A stretch of DNA of 44,843 bases from Bacteroidales bacterium (lineage in GTDB: Bacteria; Bacteroidota; Bacteroidia; Bacteroidales; VadinHA17), in the NCBI GenBank assembly GCA_003141895.1, contig PLNT01000011.1:1-44843 (forward strand), written 5' to 3'. The position numbers and the translations under genes were made by a program. The notes beneath the pieces were generated by a model. It saw nothing but the letters and a program-made list of their open reading frames with translations, did no database searches and was not told where the DNA came from. This document shows, piece by piece, positions 24,176 to 32,575 of this stretch. Numbering within the stretch: position 1 is the first letter of the stretch; every line of letters starts with the position of its first letter.

Positions 24176-26590
24176 TTAAACTCCGGAATTAAGCAATCTT
24201 CCAATATGCAATTCTTTTTGTGCTTTTGAAAGATACTCAAATACAGGCAGATTGCGAATCTCACTGACATTTTTCTGTTTGTTTACGTTTACAATAACAA
24301 TATCGCCCTGACCTTTACCATATTCTCCTCTGAAATCATAAAATCCCCCCATAATTGTAAGCTCTCCTGTTTGTACCAGTTCTTTATACTTTTTGCATGC
24401 TATATTTACCTGGTAATCGATGTTCTTTTCAATTACATGGCACTGAAGATTTTCAAAATCCTTGCATTCAGTATTTTCTTTTATAATAGGCTGCAAAAAG
24501 TCAAGTTCGTGCTTAATGCCATATGATTCCTTGTCAAACCCTTCAAGGTATGCTTTGATAGCTCCGCAGTCAGAATGTCCCAGGAATAACAATAACGGCG
24601 TTTTCAGGTGATAAATACCGTAATCGACAGAGCCTTCGGTCGACAATATCTGGTTACCGATGTTCTGGATAGAAAAAACTCTGTTGGAAGTATCCGGCAT
24701 CAATGCATTAAGAGGTACCCGCGAATCGGAGCATGTAACAAGGGTAATATAAGGTTTCTGTTCAAAACTAAAACTTTCGAAATACTCGCGTGGATGTGTT
24801 TGCGTAAAATAGTTATTACCGAATATAATATGTGAGACTATTTCAGAGGTAAGTAATTTAAGAGGCTTGACGGGTGCTTTTTTAATGTCCGGCTCTATAT
24901 CACTTACTGAAGTTACAACAACATCATGAAGTGTGTCACGCCGGCTAACATGACCAAGCAAATGTTCAATATCCTCAAGTCTTAAAATATCGCGAACTTC
25001 TGAATGGGCTTCAACAACCTTTAACGCAATTCCCTTGCATTGAAGATTATCATAAAGACGCTTAATAAGCCTGGCTCCGCTTGAATCGATCGTCGCTGAG
25101 GTGCTAAGGTCAAAAATTACAGTTTTTAGTGATACATCGGAGCACATCACTTTGGCCCAGACAACACGATAAATATATGCCACATTAAAATATACAAGTG
25201 GCGATTCGACCCTGAAGAGAATGACACCCGGAAGAAGTTCATTATCGGGGTGCCTTTTAATATCGGTATATCTGTTTGTTCCGGGAATCCTACCGAGAAA
25301 TGCTACATGAGGACTCGATACACTCCTTATAATAAGAGTCAGTGAAAATAATGCCCCAATCAATACTCCATTCAATATTCCAAATACGAGTACGCTTATC
25401 AGAGCTGTCATTGCAACGACGAAATCAAAACGGTTTACTTTAAACAGCCGTTTCATTTCCTTTATATCGAACAGACCGGTAATTGCGACCAGAACTATAG
25501 ATGCAAGAATCACAGTTGGAAGATTACGGAGTAACCCTGTCAGAAATAAAAGACACACTCCTATGCAAACCGATGCAATAATGAGGGAAACCGGGGTTTT
25601 TGCTCCGGCTTTTTCATTGACGGCTGATTGAGACAAGCCTCCGCTTACCGGATATCCCTGGCCCAATGAGGTTGCCAGATTGGCTATTCCAAGAGCCAGT
25701 AATTCCTGTCTTGCATCTATTTCGTAACCATTCTTCTGAGCAAGAGTTTTTGCTGCAGATACAGTTTCAATGTAAGCTAACAGGAAACATGCAAATGCCA
25801 ATGGCAGAATAGTCTGTATATCCTTCAGATTCAATGATGGTAACCTTAATTTGGGTAATCCGCTAGGTATTATACCAACAGTTTTAAAACCCATTGAACC
25901 TAATGGTGTGAATGTTATAATAAGTACTGAAATTATAACAATAGCCATAGCAACAGGCTTTCCGGGAAATAATTTTTCGCCGGTAATCATGAGAGCAATT
26001 GCCAGAATTCCAAATAGGAATACGGCGGTATTTGTCATTGGCAACTGATTGAAAAGAGTCGTCACCCGGCTGAAAAAACTCTCCCCCCCACCAGGAACCC
26101 CAAAAAGTTTCGGAAACTGGGTCAACCCTATTGCAATTGCTGCTCCTGCTTTGAAGCCAACAAGTACCGTTTCACTTATAAAATTTATAATACTGCTCAG
26201 ACGGATAATATATGCTACAATACTCATTACCGCCAATAAGAGAGCAGATAATGAGGCAAGGTCGAGCCACCGCTGAACATCTCCCTTTGCAAAATTAGCA
26301 AGAGTTACACCAATAAGCATCGATATTGCTGAAGTCGGACCAATAGCGATTTGTTTTCCTGTTCCCAGCAAAGCATAAAAAATCCCACCTAAAAGATAGC
26401 CATAGATTCCATACTGTGGTGGTAACCCCGCCAACGTTGCATAAGCAAGAGAAACCGGAATTGCATAAGCTGTTAATGTTAGCCCTGAAACTGTGTCACT
26501 GCCTAAAAATCCCAAAGAATATTCAGGAAGCCACTTCATGCCTGGAATATGTTTTTGCAATTTCCCTTTTAAATAATTTTTAACGCTCAT
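24176..26590 (-). CDS. SulP anion transporter fused to STAS and beta-carbonic anhydrase domains
   Basis: The protein has 804 residues in three parts. Residues of about 10-410 are the SulP membrane domain (TLTAYAIPVSLAYATLAGLPPQYGIYG, GKQIAIGPTSAISMLIG, GYPVSGGLSQSAVNEKAGAKTP). Residues of about 430-560 are a STAS domain (VIFDLSTSATIDSSGARLIKRLY). Residues of about 580-800 are a beta-class carbonic anhydrase with the zinc ligands Cys620, His672 and Cys675 and the Asp622-Arg624 dyad (TCSDSRVP, GHSDCGAI). All catalytic residues are present. The fusion suggests a bicarbonate transporter coupled to CO2/bicarbonate interconversion on the cytoplasmic side; SulP-carbonic anhydrase fusions have been described before. 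Sulfate transport is the alternative. No sulfate-assimilation gene is nearby. Confidence 0.92.
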   Translation of the reverse strand: MSVKNYLKGKLQKHIPGMKWLPEYSLGFLGSDTVSGLTLTAYAIPVSLAYATLAGLPPQYGIYGYLLGGIFYALLGTGKQIAIGPTSAISMLIGVTLANFAKGDVQRWLDLASLSALLLAVMSIVAYIIRLSSIINFISETVLVGFKAGAAIAIGLTQFPKLFGVPGGGESFFSRVTTLFNQLPMTNTAVFLFGILAIALMITGEKLFPGKPVAMAIVIISVLIITFTPLGSMGFKTVGIIPSGLPKLRLPSLNLKDIQTILPLAFACFLLAYIETVSAAKTLAQKNGYEIDARQELLALGIANLATSLGQGYPVSGGLSQSAVNEKAGAKTPVSLIIASVCIGVCLLFLTGLLRNLPTVILASIVLVAITGLFDIKEMKRLFKVNRFDFVVAMTALISVLVFGILNGVLIGALFSLTLIIRSVSSPHVAFLGRIPGTNRYTDIKRHPDNELLPGVILFRVESPLVYFNVAYIYRVVWAKVMCSDVSLKTVIFDLSTSATIDSSGARLIKRLYDNLQCKGIALKVVEAHSEVRDILRLEDIEHLLGHVSRRDTLHDVVVTSVSDIEPDIKKAPVKPLKLLTSEIVSHIIFGNNYFTQTHPREYFESFSFEQKPYITLVTCSDSRVPLNALMPDTSNRVFSIQNIGNQILSTEGSVDYGIYHLKTPLLLFLGHSDCGAIKAYLEGFDKESYGIKHELDFLQPIIKENTECKDFENLQCHVIEKNIDYQVNIACKKYKELVQTGELTIMGGFYDFRGEYGKGQGDIVIVNVNKQKNVSEIRNLPVFEYLSKAQKELHIGRLLNSGV

Positions 26591-26804
26591 GTCTGTCAGA
26601 AAGGAGCTTTGTTATTCTCCACATTGCTAAAATAATAAATCTAACCAATTAAATATCAAAGTCTCACAAATAAAAAAAATGAGTAAATATTGAAATTAAA
26701 ACCGTTAATAGAAGGAATTCACTTATTTATAGTCGCAGAGCGGAAGGGATAATAAATATAAGATCTTAAATACTATCAGAAAGAAAAGTAACCAGGTCAT
26801 CTGT

Positions 26805-28343
26805 TTAATATAGAATTGCCCCTACCTGCCAGCTACCATTTTGATTTGCAACTGCCGGTGTAGATCCTGCTGACCAGGAGGCATTTGTCGATAATCCTGC
26901 CTGCCAGGCGGCACCTAGGTCAGTACCATAATCAAGTCGAGATGAAGGAACAAAGTCATTGAGATTATTGAAGTTCGGATTTACTACTACTGAATGAGTA
27001 TCATATCCTAATGCCTGCCACTCAGCGAATGTCTTTTTTTTGCCCAAATAATTGAAGACCGGAGTACCCGCCTCACACCAGAAAATATTATAATCAGATT
27101 CAAATCCATCCATATCCTGTGAATCTTCGATTGTAATATTAAAAATCTGGTTCACGGTATAGAAAATATTATTTTTAATTTTAGCACCCTTGGAATAAGC
27201 TTTGGGTGATAACCCGTCATTGGCAAATACATCAACGATACCATAGCCTGTCCCGGGCTTTGAATTACTGGTAAACTTTACCTCATCGGAATAAAAGGTA
27301 TTATTATAAACCAGAACACCATTCATACCTTTTATAGCCACAGCTATATCGCCGGTGTGGTTTATAATGTTGTAAGCAATCCCACCGGTCGTATAAGTCA
27401 TCCCATTTGATTTAATGACCATTCCGGTTGGAACCCGCAATAAATAATTGTATACGATAATACAATTAATATTATAGCCTGTAAATATACCATGAGTGAT
27501 TGTACTTGCTATATTAGTACCATTCCACGTAAATTTATTACCGGTTATTATTTCTCCATCAAGTTTATTATTATTTTTCCCCGGAGATTCGTCACCACCC
27601 TGTAATAAATACCCTTCAGAATTAACCGATGTAATAGAATTATTACGGAATATCAAATTTATTGCAGTTGAACGAGGGATATTTACCCCACTCCAGTTTG
27701 AGGATGAATTTACATAGGTTTGCCCTTCAATAATAACGGCCCCCGAATTATTACCACTTCCGATTCCACTAATAGCCCCACCGGTAACGGGAGGGGTGGT
27801 AACACTGGTAACGGGAGGGGTGGTAACACCGGTAACGGGAGTTGTTGCACCACCAGTAACGGGGGTGGTAGTACCACTAGTAACGGGAGGGGTGGTAACA
27901 CTAGTACCTGGAGTGGTGGTACTACTAGTACTGGCAGTGCTGGTACTATCAATACTGCCGGTGCTTACAAGTGTAGTAAACTGAAGATCGGAACCATAAG
28001 AGGTACCGGCACTATTTGTTGCATAAGCCCTGGTGTAATAGACTGTCCCCGGATTCAATCCTATAATTATTGTTGTAAATGAACCTGTTCCGGAACCATC
28101 GATGGAACTGCCATTTGCAATTGTCGGATCAAGGGTTGTTGCCCAACAGACTCCCCTTGATGTAACATCAGCATTACCGTCATTTGTAATTTCTCCTCCC
28201 GTTGCTGCAGTTGTCTGGGCTATATCTATTACATCACTTGTTGTAATAGTCGGAGTAGTTGGTTTCTTTTTACAGGAAACAACGAATAGCGATAAGCAGA
28301 ATAATGCAGTAACTATAAACAGAATTTTGAAAGTATTAAACAT
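26805..28343 (-). CDS. Surface lipoprotein: FN3-like domain, repeat linker, parallel beta-helix
   Basis: Starting at the ATG at 28343-28341 gives 512 residues with lipobox VVSC (lipidated Cys24). Residues of about 30-130 resemble a fibronectin-type-III-like module often found repeated in Bacteroidota lipoproteins (GGEITNDGNADVTSRGVCWAT, GLNPGTVYYTRAYATNSAGTSYG). A linker of tandem 8-residue V-T-T-P-P-V-T-S-like units spans about 132-187. The C-terminal 300 residues look like a right-handed beta-helix, with stacked N-rich turns (GIAYNIINHTGDIAVAIKG, VLVYNNTFYS, AKIKNNIFYTVNQIFNI), a fold used by polysaccharide lyases and adhesins. No catalytic motif is clear. It probably binds or cleaves a glycan at the cell surface. 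Confidence 0.75.
   Translation of the reverse strand: MFNTFKILFIVTALFCLSLFVVSCKKKPTTPTITTSDVIDIAQTTAATGGEITNDGNADVTSRGVCWATTLDPTIANGSSIDGSGTGSFTTIIIGLNPGTVYYTRAYATNSAGTSYGSDLQFTTLVSTGSIDSTSTASTSSTTTPGTSVTTPPVTSGTTTPVTGGATTPVTGVTTPPVTSVTTPPVTGGAISGIGSGNNSGAVIIEGQTYVNSSSNWSGVNIPRSTAINLIFRNNSITSVNSEGYLLQGGDESPGKNNNKLDGEIITGNKFTWNGTNIASTITHGIFTGYNINCIIVYNYLLRVPTGMVIKSNGMTYTTGGIAYNIINHTGDIAVAIKGMNGVLVYNNTFYSDEVKFTSNSKPGTGYGIVDVFANDGLSPKAYSKGAKIKNNIFYTVNQIFNITIEDSQDMDGFESDYNIFWCEAGTPVFNYLGKKKTFAEWQALGYDTHSVVVNPNFNNLNDFVPSSRLDYGTDLGAAWQAGLSTNASWSAGSTPAVANQNGSWQVGAILY
27783..27950. repeat. Seven tandem 24-bp repeats coding a Thr/Pro/Val linker
   Basis: I can align seven adjoining 24-bp units from 27783. 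The first two differ at one base (GGTAACGGGAGGGGTGGTAA plus four); later ones diverge. Twenty-four is a multiple of three, so changes in copy number keep the frame and only alter the length of the lipoprotein's linker. Confidence 0.85.
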
Positions 28344-28636
28344 GTTCAAATCGTTCTTTCAGTCAAGGTACTTTTTTAACATACTCATGAGTTATAATTA
28401 TGAGCTTATTAGTCTAATAACAAACTTTTCTTAGATAAGTTGTAATTTTGAATATACTGATGCAGTTTGGTTATTTGCTTACAAATGAATGAAGTAAAGT
28501 GCTGTATTCTATTCCTGAAACAGTTAAGACTTATGTTCAGGCAGGGTATTATCCTCAAAATCCTTGTGTTAGTCGATAAGTGCTGGAACCAAATAATCGA
28601 TCCGGATGTTTTGATTATATTTGAATACATAATCTC

Positions 28637-28915
28637 ATGGAGGAAAAACTTCTTTATAAAATTAGCGTATCGGGATGTGTCCAGGGGGTGGGATTCAGAT
28701 GGAATGCTGCAAATGAGGCACGTGACAAGGGTATTAAAGGCTTCGTTAAAAACCTCTCTGACGGAAGAGTTTATATTGAAGCTGAAGGATCAATGAGCCA
28801 GTTAAACACATTTGTGGAATGGTGTAAAAAAGGTCCTGCTCATGGCTCAGTAGAAACAGTTAATGTCGATAAATTACCGCCTGTAAATTATACGGAATTT
28901 CGCATTGAATCTTAA
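28637..28915 (+). CDS. acyP: Acylphosphatase
   Basis: The protein has 92 residues, the family's standard size, with no export signal, so it is cytoplasmic. The phosphate cradle is VSGCVQGVGFRWNA, with the essential Arg21, and the catalytic Asn39 lies in GFVKNLSDGRV. The later VYIEAEG and VEWCKKGPAHGSVETV also fit. It hydrolyses the carboxyl-phosphate bond of acyl phosphates such as acetyl phosphate or 1,3-bisphosphoglycerate. It is a lone plus-strand gene between two minus-strand genes. A TATATTTG box at 28616-28623, only 14 nt before the ATG, would give a very short leader or leaderless mRNA. The short 5' region has no Shine-Dalgarno. Confidence 0.93.
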   Translation: MEEKLLYKISVSGCVQGVGFRWNAANEARDKGIKGFVKNLSDGRVYIEAEGSMSQLNTFVEWCKKGPAHGSVETVNVDKLPPVNYTEFRIES

Positions 28916-28989
28916 TCCCCTGCACATTTACCATTTTATACGGATTTCAATCTGATTTACATTCTGAATAAATACAGCCTTGATGTCTT

Positions 28990-30003
28990 TTACCATTTTA
29001 AAACAAGTCCGATCTGGTTTCCGTACTGGGTCAAAGCAAGTTCGGGTTTTATCTTTGCTTTTGATGTAAAATAACTATCACTACGTTCATTCATTTTATT
29101 ATAATGAGCAACCACCTGTCTGCCGCATAAATATCCCATAATACCACCGACAAAAACATCTGAGGCCCAATGTTGATGTTCAATTAATCTGGAAATTCCG
29201 ACAAGAGAAGCTGCTGAATAGCAAATTACCGGAACTGCTTTTATATCCTTATATTGTTCTGCAATTACTGTAGCAATTGAAAAAACCGTTGCTGTGTGAC
29301 CCGAAGGAAATGCATCATATGCTGAAACTGGTTTTTTTACTGCATCCTGATCGAACTTTGACAATGGTCCATACCACATACCTCCTTCTACTTTACTGTA
29401 AGCATAAGTAGCTATGGGTCTTTCCCTACCGGTAAATATCTTTATAATGTTTACCCATACTCCTGATGTAATCATTGCCTGTGTAGCGAGTAAACTTGTC
29501 TGAACTCCTTTTTCATTTCTCAGGGTTGCACTTATTAATCCTGATGCAATAACAGAATAAACACCCCAGTCACCGCCAAAACGTGTTATCACAGGCGAAG
29601 TTCTGCTTATCCAATAATGTTTTTGTTTCTGAACCCGTGCCCAATCGTCTATTTTGGGATCAAAATGGATTAAGATTGCAGTTATGCCAATTCCGGCTCC
29701 GGTCATCAGCAGTTGCTTTGTATTCATTTTGAATGGCGCTGTGATCTGTTCTCCAAAGTCATCGAGCAATAAAGGGAAATATCCCTTTTCTGAGCGGAAA
29801 GAAAAAACACTATCAGCTTTATAAAAATTGGTTGACAAAACAGGATCGATGCTGACATTATGTTTAACTGATTGTAAATCGATTTTAGCAATTTCTGAAG
29901 AATCCGGATCCTGAGAAAAACCAGTAATACTATGTGCAACAAATATTACACAAATTATTAAAGAATCAATTGAAAAACATGAATGAAATTTCGAAGTTGA
30001 CAT
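28990..30003 (-). CDS. PAP2-family phosphatase, membrane-bound
   Basis: The protein has 337 residues. It begins with a signal-like hydrophobic segment ending near SITGFSQ. The phosphatidic-acid-phosphatase type 2 signature is complete: motif 1 KIFTGRERP near residue 190, motif 2 FPSGHTATVFS near 230, and motif 3 SRLIEHQHWASDVFVGG near 270. The histidines of motifs 2 and 3 and the arginine of motif 1 form the active site. These enzymes remove phosphate from lipid phosphates such as undecaprenyl pyrophosphate, phosphatidate or phosphatidylglycerol phosphate on the outer face of the inner membrane. An N-terminal extension of about 90 residues precedes the core, as in many outer-membrane-associated Bacteroidota versions. 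Single gene. Confidence 0.9.
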   Translation of the reverse strand: MSTSKFHSCFSIDSLIICVIFVAHSITGFSQDPDSSEIAKIDLQSVKHNVSIDPVLSTNFYKADSVFSFRSEKGYFPLLLDDFGEQITAPFKMNTKQLLMTGAGIGITAILIHFDPKIDDWARVQKQKHYWISRTSPVITRFGGDWGVYSVIASGLISATLRNEKGVQTSLLATQAMITSGVWVNIIKIFTGRERPIATYAYSKVEGGMWYGPLSKFDQDAVKKPVSAYDAFPSGHTATVFSIATVIAEQYKDIKAVPVICYSAASLVGISRLIEHQHWASDVFVGGIMGYLCGRQVVAHYNKMNERSDSYFTSKAKIKPELALTQYGNQIGLVLKW

Positions 30004-30115
30004 AGTAATTCCACAATCAAAAATGAGAACACTGAAGTTTTTATCGGATCTTTAACAAAATTAATAATATTTTCACCTTATCAGGAAAGAAGTTTCAAAA
30101 CTGCCGAAATGCGGT

Positions 30116-30898
30116 TCATTTGTATATTTCGTGGCCTGTTTGCAGATATCCGATGGTTTTTACCTCTTTTTCGTCCAACCCGGGTCTGATAAATTTCCTT
30201 GCATCAGGAAATGTCAGTTCGGTCCTTTTTCTGACTTCGGTCAGGCTGATCAGAATTTCCAGAACTTCATCTTCGATCTGAGTACTTTCAGTTAAGATGT
30301 AAGACTAGGCAACAATTAGCCTGTCAATGGAAACAAGCGCGATTTTAGCTGATCCATTCATATCATAGTGGCTATACTCCCTGTTTTCCAAAAGGCCGGC
30401 CACAGCCCTGGTTATCTTAGCTGCGATCAAAAAATTATACCGGTAGATCACTTCGACAGATTCCTTGTATCTTGAAAATTTTTCACTTAACTGGACACCA
30501 AGATCAAGCAGATTGTTTAACCTGGAAAAAAGGTCATTTTTTTTCAGCCAGTTATGAATTTTGAATGCTGTTTCCTTTACATAAATACTTAATGGATAAC
30601 TTTCCGGATCCTGCGATGGTGTCAGAATAATATTTTCAATCTGGGTAACATCATATCCATTCAACTCTGTAAGATCATCGAGCATCATGCAGGTTGCATC
30701 GACAACATTTTTTAAATATTTCCACCCTTCTTTATCATCAAGAGGAGGATCTCCCACAGACAGAGCGAAATTGAGACATTTTGAAGTAAACGGGCACTTT
30801 TCACACCATCTGTCGCAGTAATTGAAGATAGTGTCATTATAACTATCCTGAAGGCTTATTTCCTTCATCCTGTTTTTGATTTCTTCGGGTGTTCTCAT
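30116..30898 (-). pseudogene. Cysteine-motif protein interrupted by an in-frame TAG codon
   Basis: The first 197 codons (30898-30308) encode a protein with a cysteine cluster Cys28-x3-Cys32-x2-Cys35-x5-Cys41 in YCDRWCEKCPFTSKC, likely metal- or Fe-S-binding. The TAG at 30307-30305 is followed in the same frame by 62 more open codons (SYILTESTQIEDEVLEILIS, then FPDARKFIRPGLDEKE) to TGA at 30118-30116. The tail has normal coding texture, and FPDARKFIRPG looks like a conserved ending I associate with full-length relatives of about 260 residues. So the TAG looks like a recent nonsense mutation, sequencing error or, less likely, readthrough. Intact neighbours use TAG as an ordinary stop. Function unknown. 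Confidence 0.65.
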
Positions 30899-31077
30899 AA
30901 ATATATTTTTTTAGCTTTTAGGTCATTTAATAATGCAACCTATTGCTTTTGTACCGGTAACTGCAACATTCACAAGATTCTATTAACTTAAACAGATTGG
31001 AATTGTAAATGTTATTTGATATCGCCATCTTAATGTGTTCTTAATCTATTTTTAATTAATTTTTTATAAAAAAAGCC

Positions 31078-31115
31078 AAAAAAGAGGCTGCCTTAACATT
31101 GGCAGCCTCTTTTTT
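31078..31115. terminator. Strong bidirectional terminator
   Basis: GAGGCTGCC (31084-31092) and GGCAGCCTC (31101-31109) form a perfect nine-base stem with loop TTAACATT, flanked by six A on the left and six T on the right. It can end transcription in both directions. On the minus strand it closes the Gfo/Idh/MocA gene that stops at 31143. Confidence 0.9.
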
Positions 31116-31142
31116 GTCAATCTATAGTTAAAAAGTAACGGT

Positions 31143-32495
31143 CTAGCTTTTAATTGAGTGAGTAGCTTCATCCCAATATATTGTCTTCTGACTGAAATAG
31201 GATTCATTTGCCATATGACAGGCAATTGCTGCATGATTACCGAAAACAGCGTCCTCAACAACCGGTTTACGCGACTTTACAGATTCGAAGAAATTCCACA
31301 TGTGCGGATTCATGTCGTCCCAATCGTGACCCCTGTAATTCACCTCGTCATATATAGGTTCTTTCCCCAGTTTTGGTGCATGCTCGCTGTACCATTTGCT
31401 TTCATATGCGGCGCGCATCTCACGAGGGAATCCACTGTCGTAGTAACTTGGCGAAAGATCAATCCCCGGTTGCGCTGAATACTTTAGGTTAAACTCACCT
31501 GCATCAAGAATACCTTTTGGTCCCATGAATCGAGCCAGTTCCGGGGTCTCAGTTCCCAGTCCCAGCCTGCAATAAACTGGAATACCATGATAATCAAAAA
31601 GTACCACATGAAGGTCGGGCATATCTCTTCCGTCTTTCCAGCGGAAGATACCTCCCAGCGCAGTGGCGGAACGTGGAACCTCATTCCATCCAAGTGTAAA
31701 CATCATACCGCTTACCAGGTGAACCATAAGATCGCCACCTACTCCTGTGCCATATTCTTTCCAGCAGCGCCAGCGTGCGAATCGCTCTGCGTTAAATGGA
31801 ATCTTCGGGGCATCATTAAGCCATGTATCCCAGTCAAGGTTTTTTGGTGACAAGTCTGTTGGTGGTGGATATTCCCATGCGCCTTGAGGGTCATTACGTC
31901 CTAGTGTTATCTCAATCTGTTCAACATCGCCAATTGCACTGCTGCTATACATTTCCCTGGCTTTCTCACAAAGCATAGAGCTTACCCTCTGAGAACCAAT
32001 TTCCACAATGCGTTTGTTTTTTGTTGCAGCTTCAACCATTGCAAAACCATCAGCCACCGTATGCGACATAGGTTTTTCGCAATAGATATCTTTCCCTGCA
32101 TTGCAGGCATCAACAACAACTCGTTTATGCCAGTGATCAGGTACTGCAGCAATTATGCAATCTATATCCTTACGATCGAGCAATTCCTGGTATTTGCGTG
32201 TGGTGAACAAATTGGGATTACCTGTAATTTCTTTTGCCAGTGTATGTCTGCCATCATAAAGATCAGCAGCTCCTACACATTCAATTCCGGGAAGCGACAT
32301 GGTGCCGGATAATAATCCTGAACCTTCCATACCTATACCTATTATTCCAAATCTCAGCTTATCGCTTGGAGCAACAGGTTTTGATGAGGAACGATAAGGC
32401 TGGGCATTAAGCTGAATAGCCTTTGATGCCAGCAGACCACCTGTTGCCATAGTTCCTGCCTGGATGAATTTACGTCTGGTTAAATTGTTTTTCAT
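31143..32495 (-). CDS. Tat-exported Gfo/Idh/MocA-family oxidoreductase (copy 1)
   Basis: The protein has 450 residues. It begins with a twin-arginine signal, TRRKFIQAGTMATGGLLASKA, so it should fold with its cofactor in the cytoplasm and be exported by Tat. The NAD(P)-binding Rossmann motif follows (RFGIIGIGMEGSGLLSG), then the DCIIAAVPDHWHKRVVVDA and CEKPMSHTV loop, with the lysine typical of the family, and a substrate domain with GVGGDLMVHLVSGMMFTLG. Such exported dehydrogenases oxidise sugar hydroxyls, often at C3 of glycosides. It lies 80 nt downstream of a second, related gene (32576-33970) with the same orientation and layout. The stop is TAG, followed by a strong terminator. Confidence 0.9.
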   Translation of the reverse strand: MKNNLTRRKFIQAGTMATGGLLASKAIQLNAQPYRSSSKPVAPSDKLRFGIIGIGMEGSGLLSGTMSLPGIECVGAADLYDGRHTLAKEITGNPNLFTTRKYQELLDRKDIDCIIAAVPDHWHKRVVVDACNAGKDIYCEKPMSHTVADGFAMVEAATKNKRIVEIGSQRVSSMLCEKAREMYSSSAIGDVEQIEITLGRNDPQGAWEYPPPTDLSPKNLDWDTWLNDAPKIPFNAERFARWRCWKEYGTGVGGDLMVHLVSGMMFTLGWNEVPRSATALGGIFRWKDGRDMPDLHVVLFDYHGIPVYCRLGLGTETPELARFMGPKGILDAGEFNLKYSAQPGIDLSPSYYDSGFPREMRAAYESKWYSEHAPKLGKEPIYDEVNYRGHDWDDMNPHMWNFFESVKSRKPVVEDAVFGNHAAIACHMANESYFSQKTIYWDEATHSIKS

Positions 32496-32502
32496 AAGTT
32501 GT

Positions 32503-32510
32503 ACCTCCTT
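32503..32510 (-). promoter_or_regulatory. Consensus Shine-Dalgarno before Gfo/Idh/MocA copy 1
   Basis: On the minus strand AAGGAGGT (32510-32503) stands 7 nt before the ATG at 32495. Near-perfect Shine-Dalgarno sequences are uncommon in Bacteroidota and in this window, so this start is well supported and translation is probably strong. Confidence 0.7.
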
Positions 32511-32575
32511 TTCTTATTGAAGATGAAATTTATAATGATTCAGGTTTATTTTCGAAAAAGCTTTGGTATAAGTAA

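Noticed and set aside
27783-27950. 24-bp repeats considered as a CRISPR
   Set aside because: No spacers; the units code in frame within the lipoprotein.
28467-28796. 109-codon plus-strand frame overlapping the acylphosphatase start
   Set aside because: It runs out of frame through the acylphosphatase coding region and has no family motif; the acylphosphatase frame has all catalytic residues.
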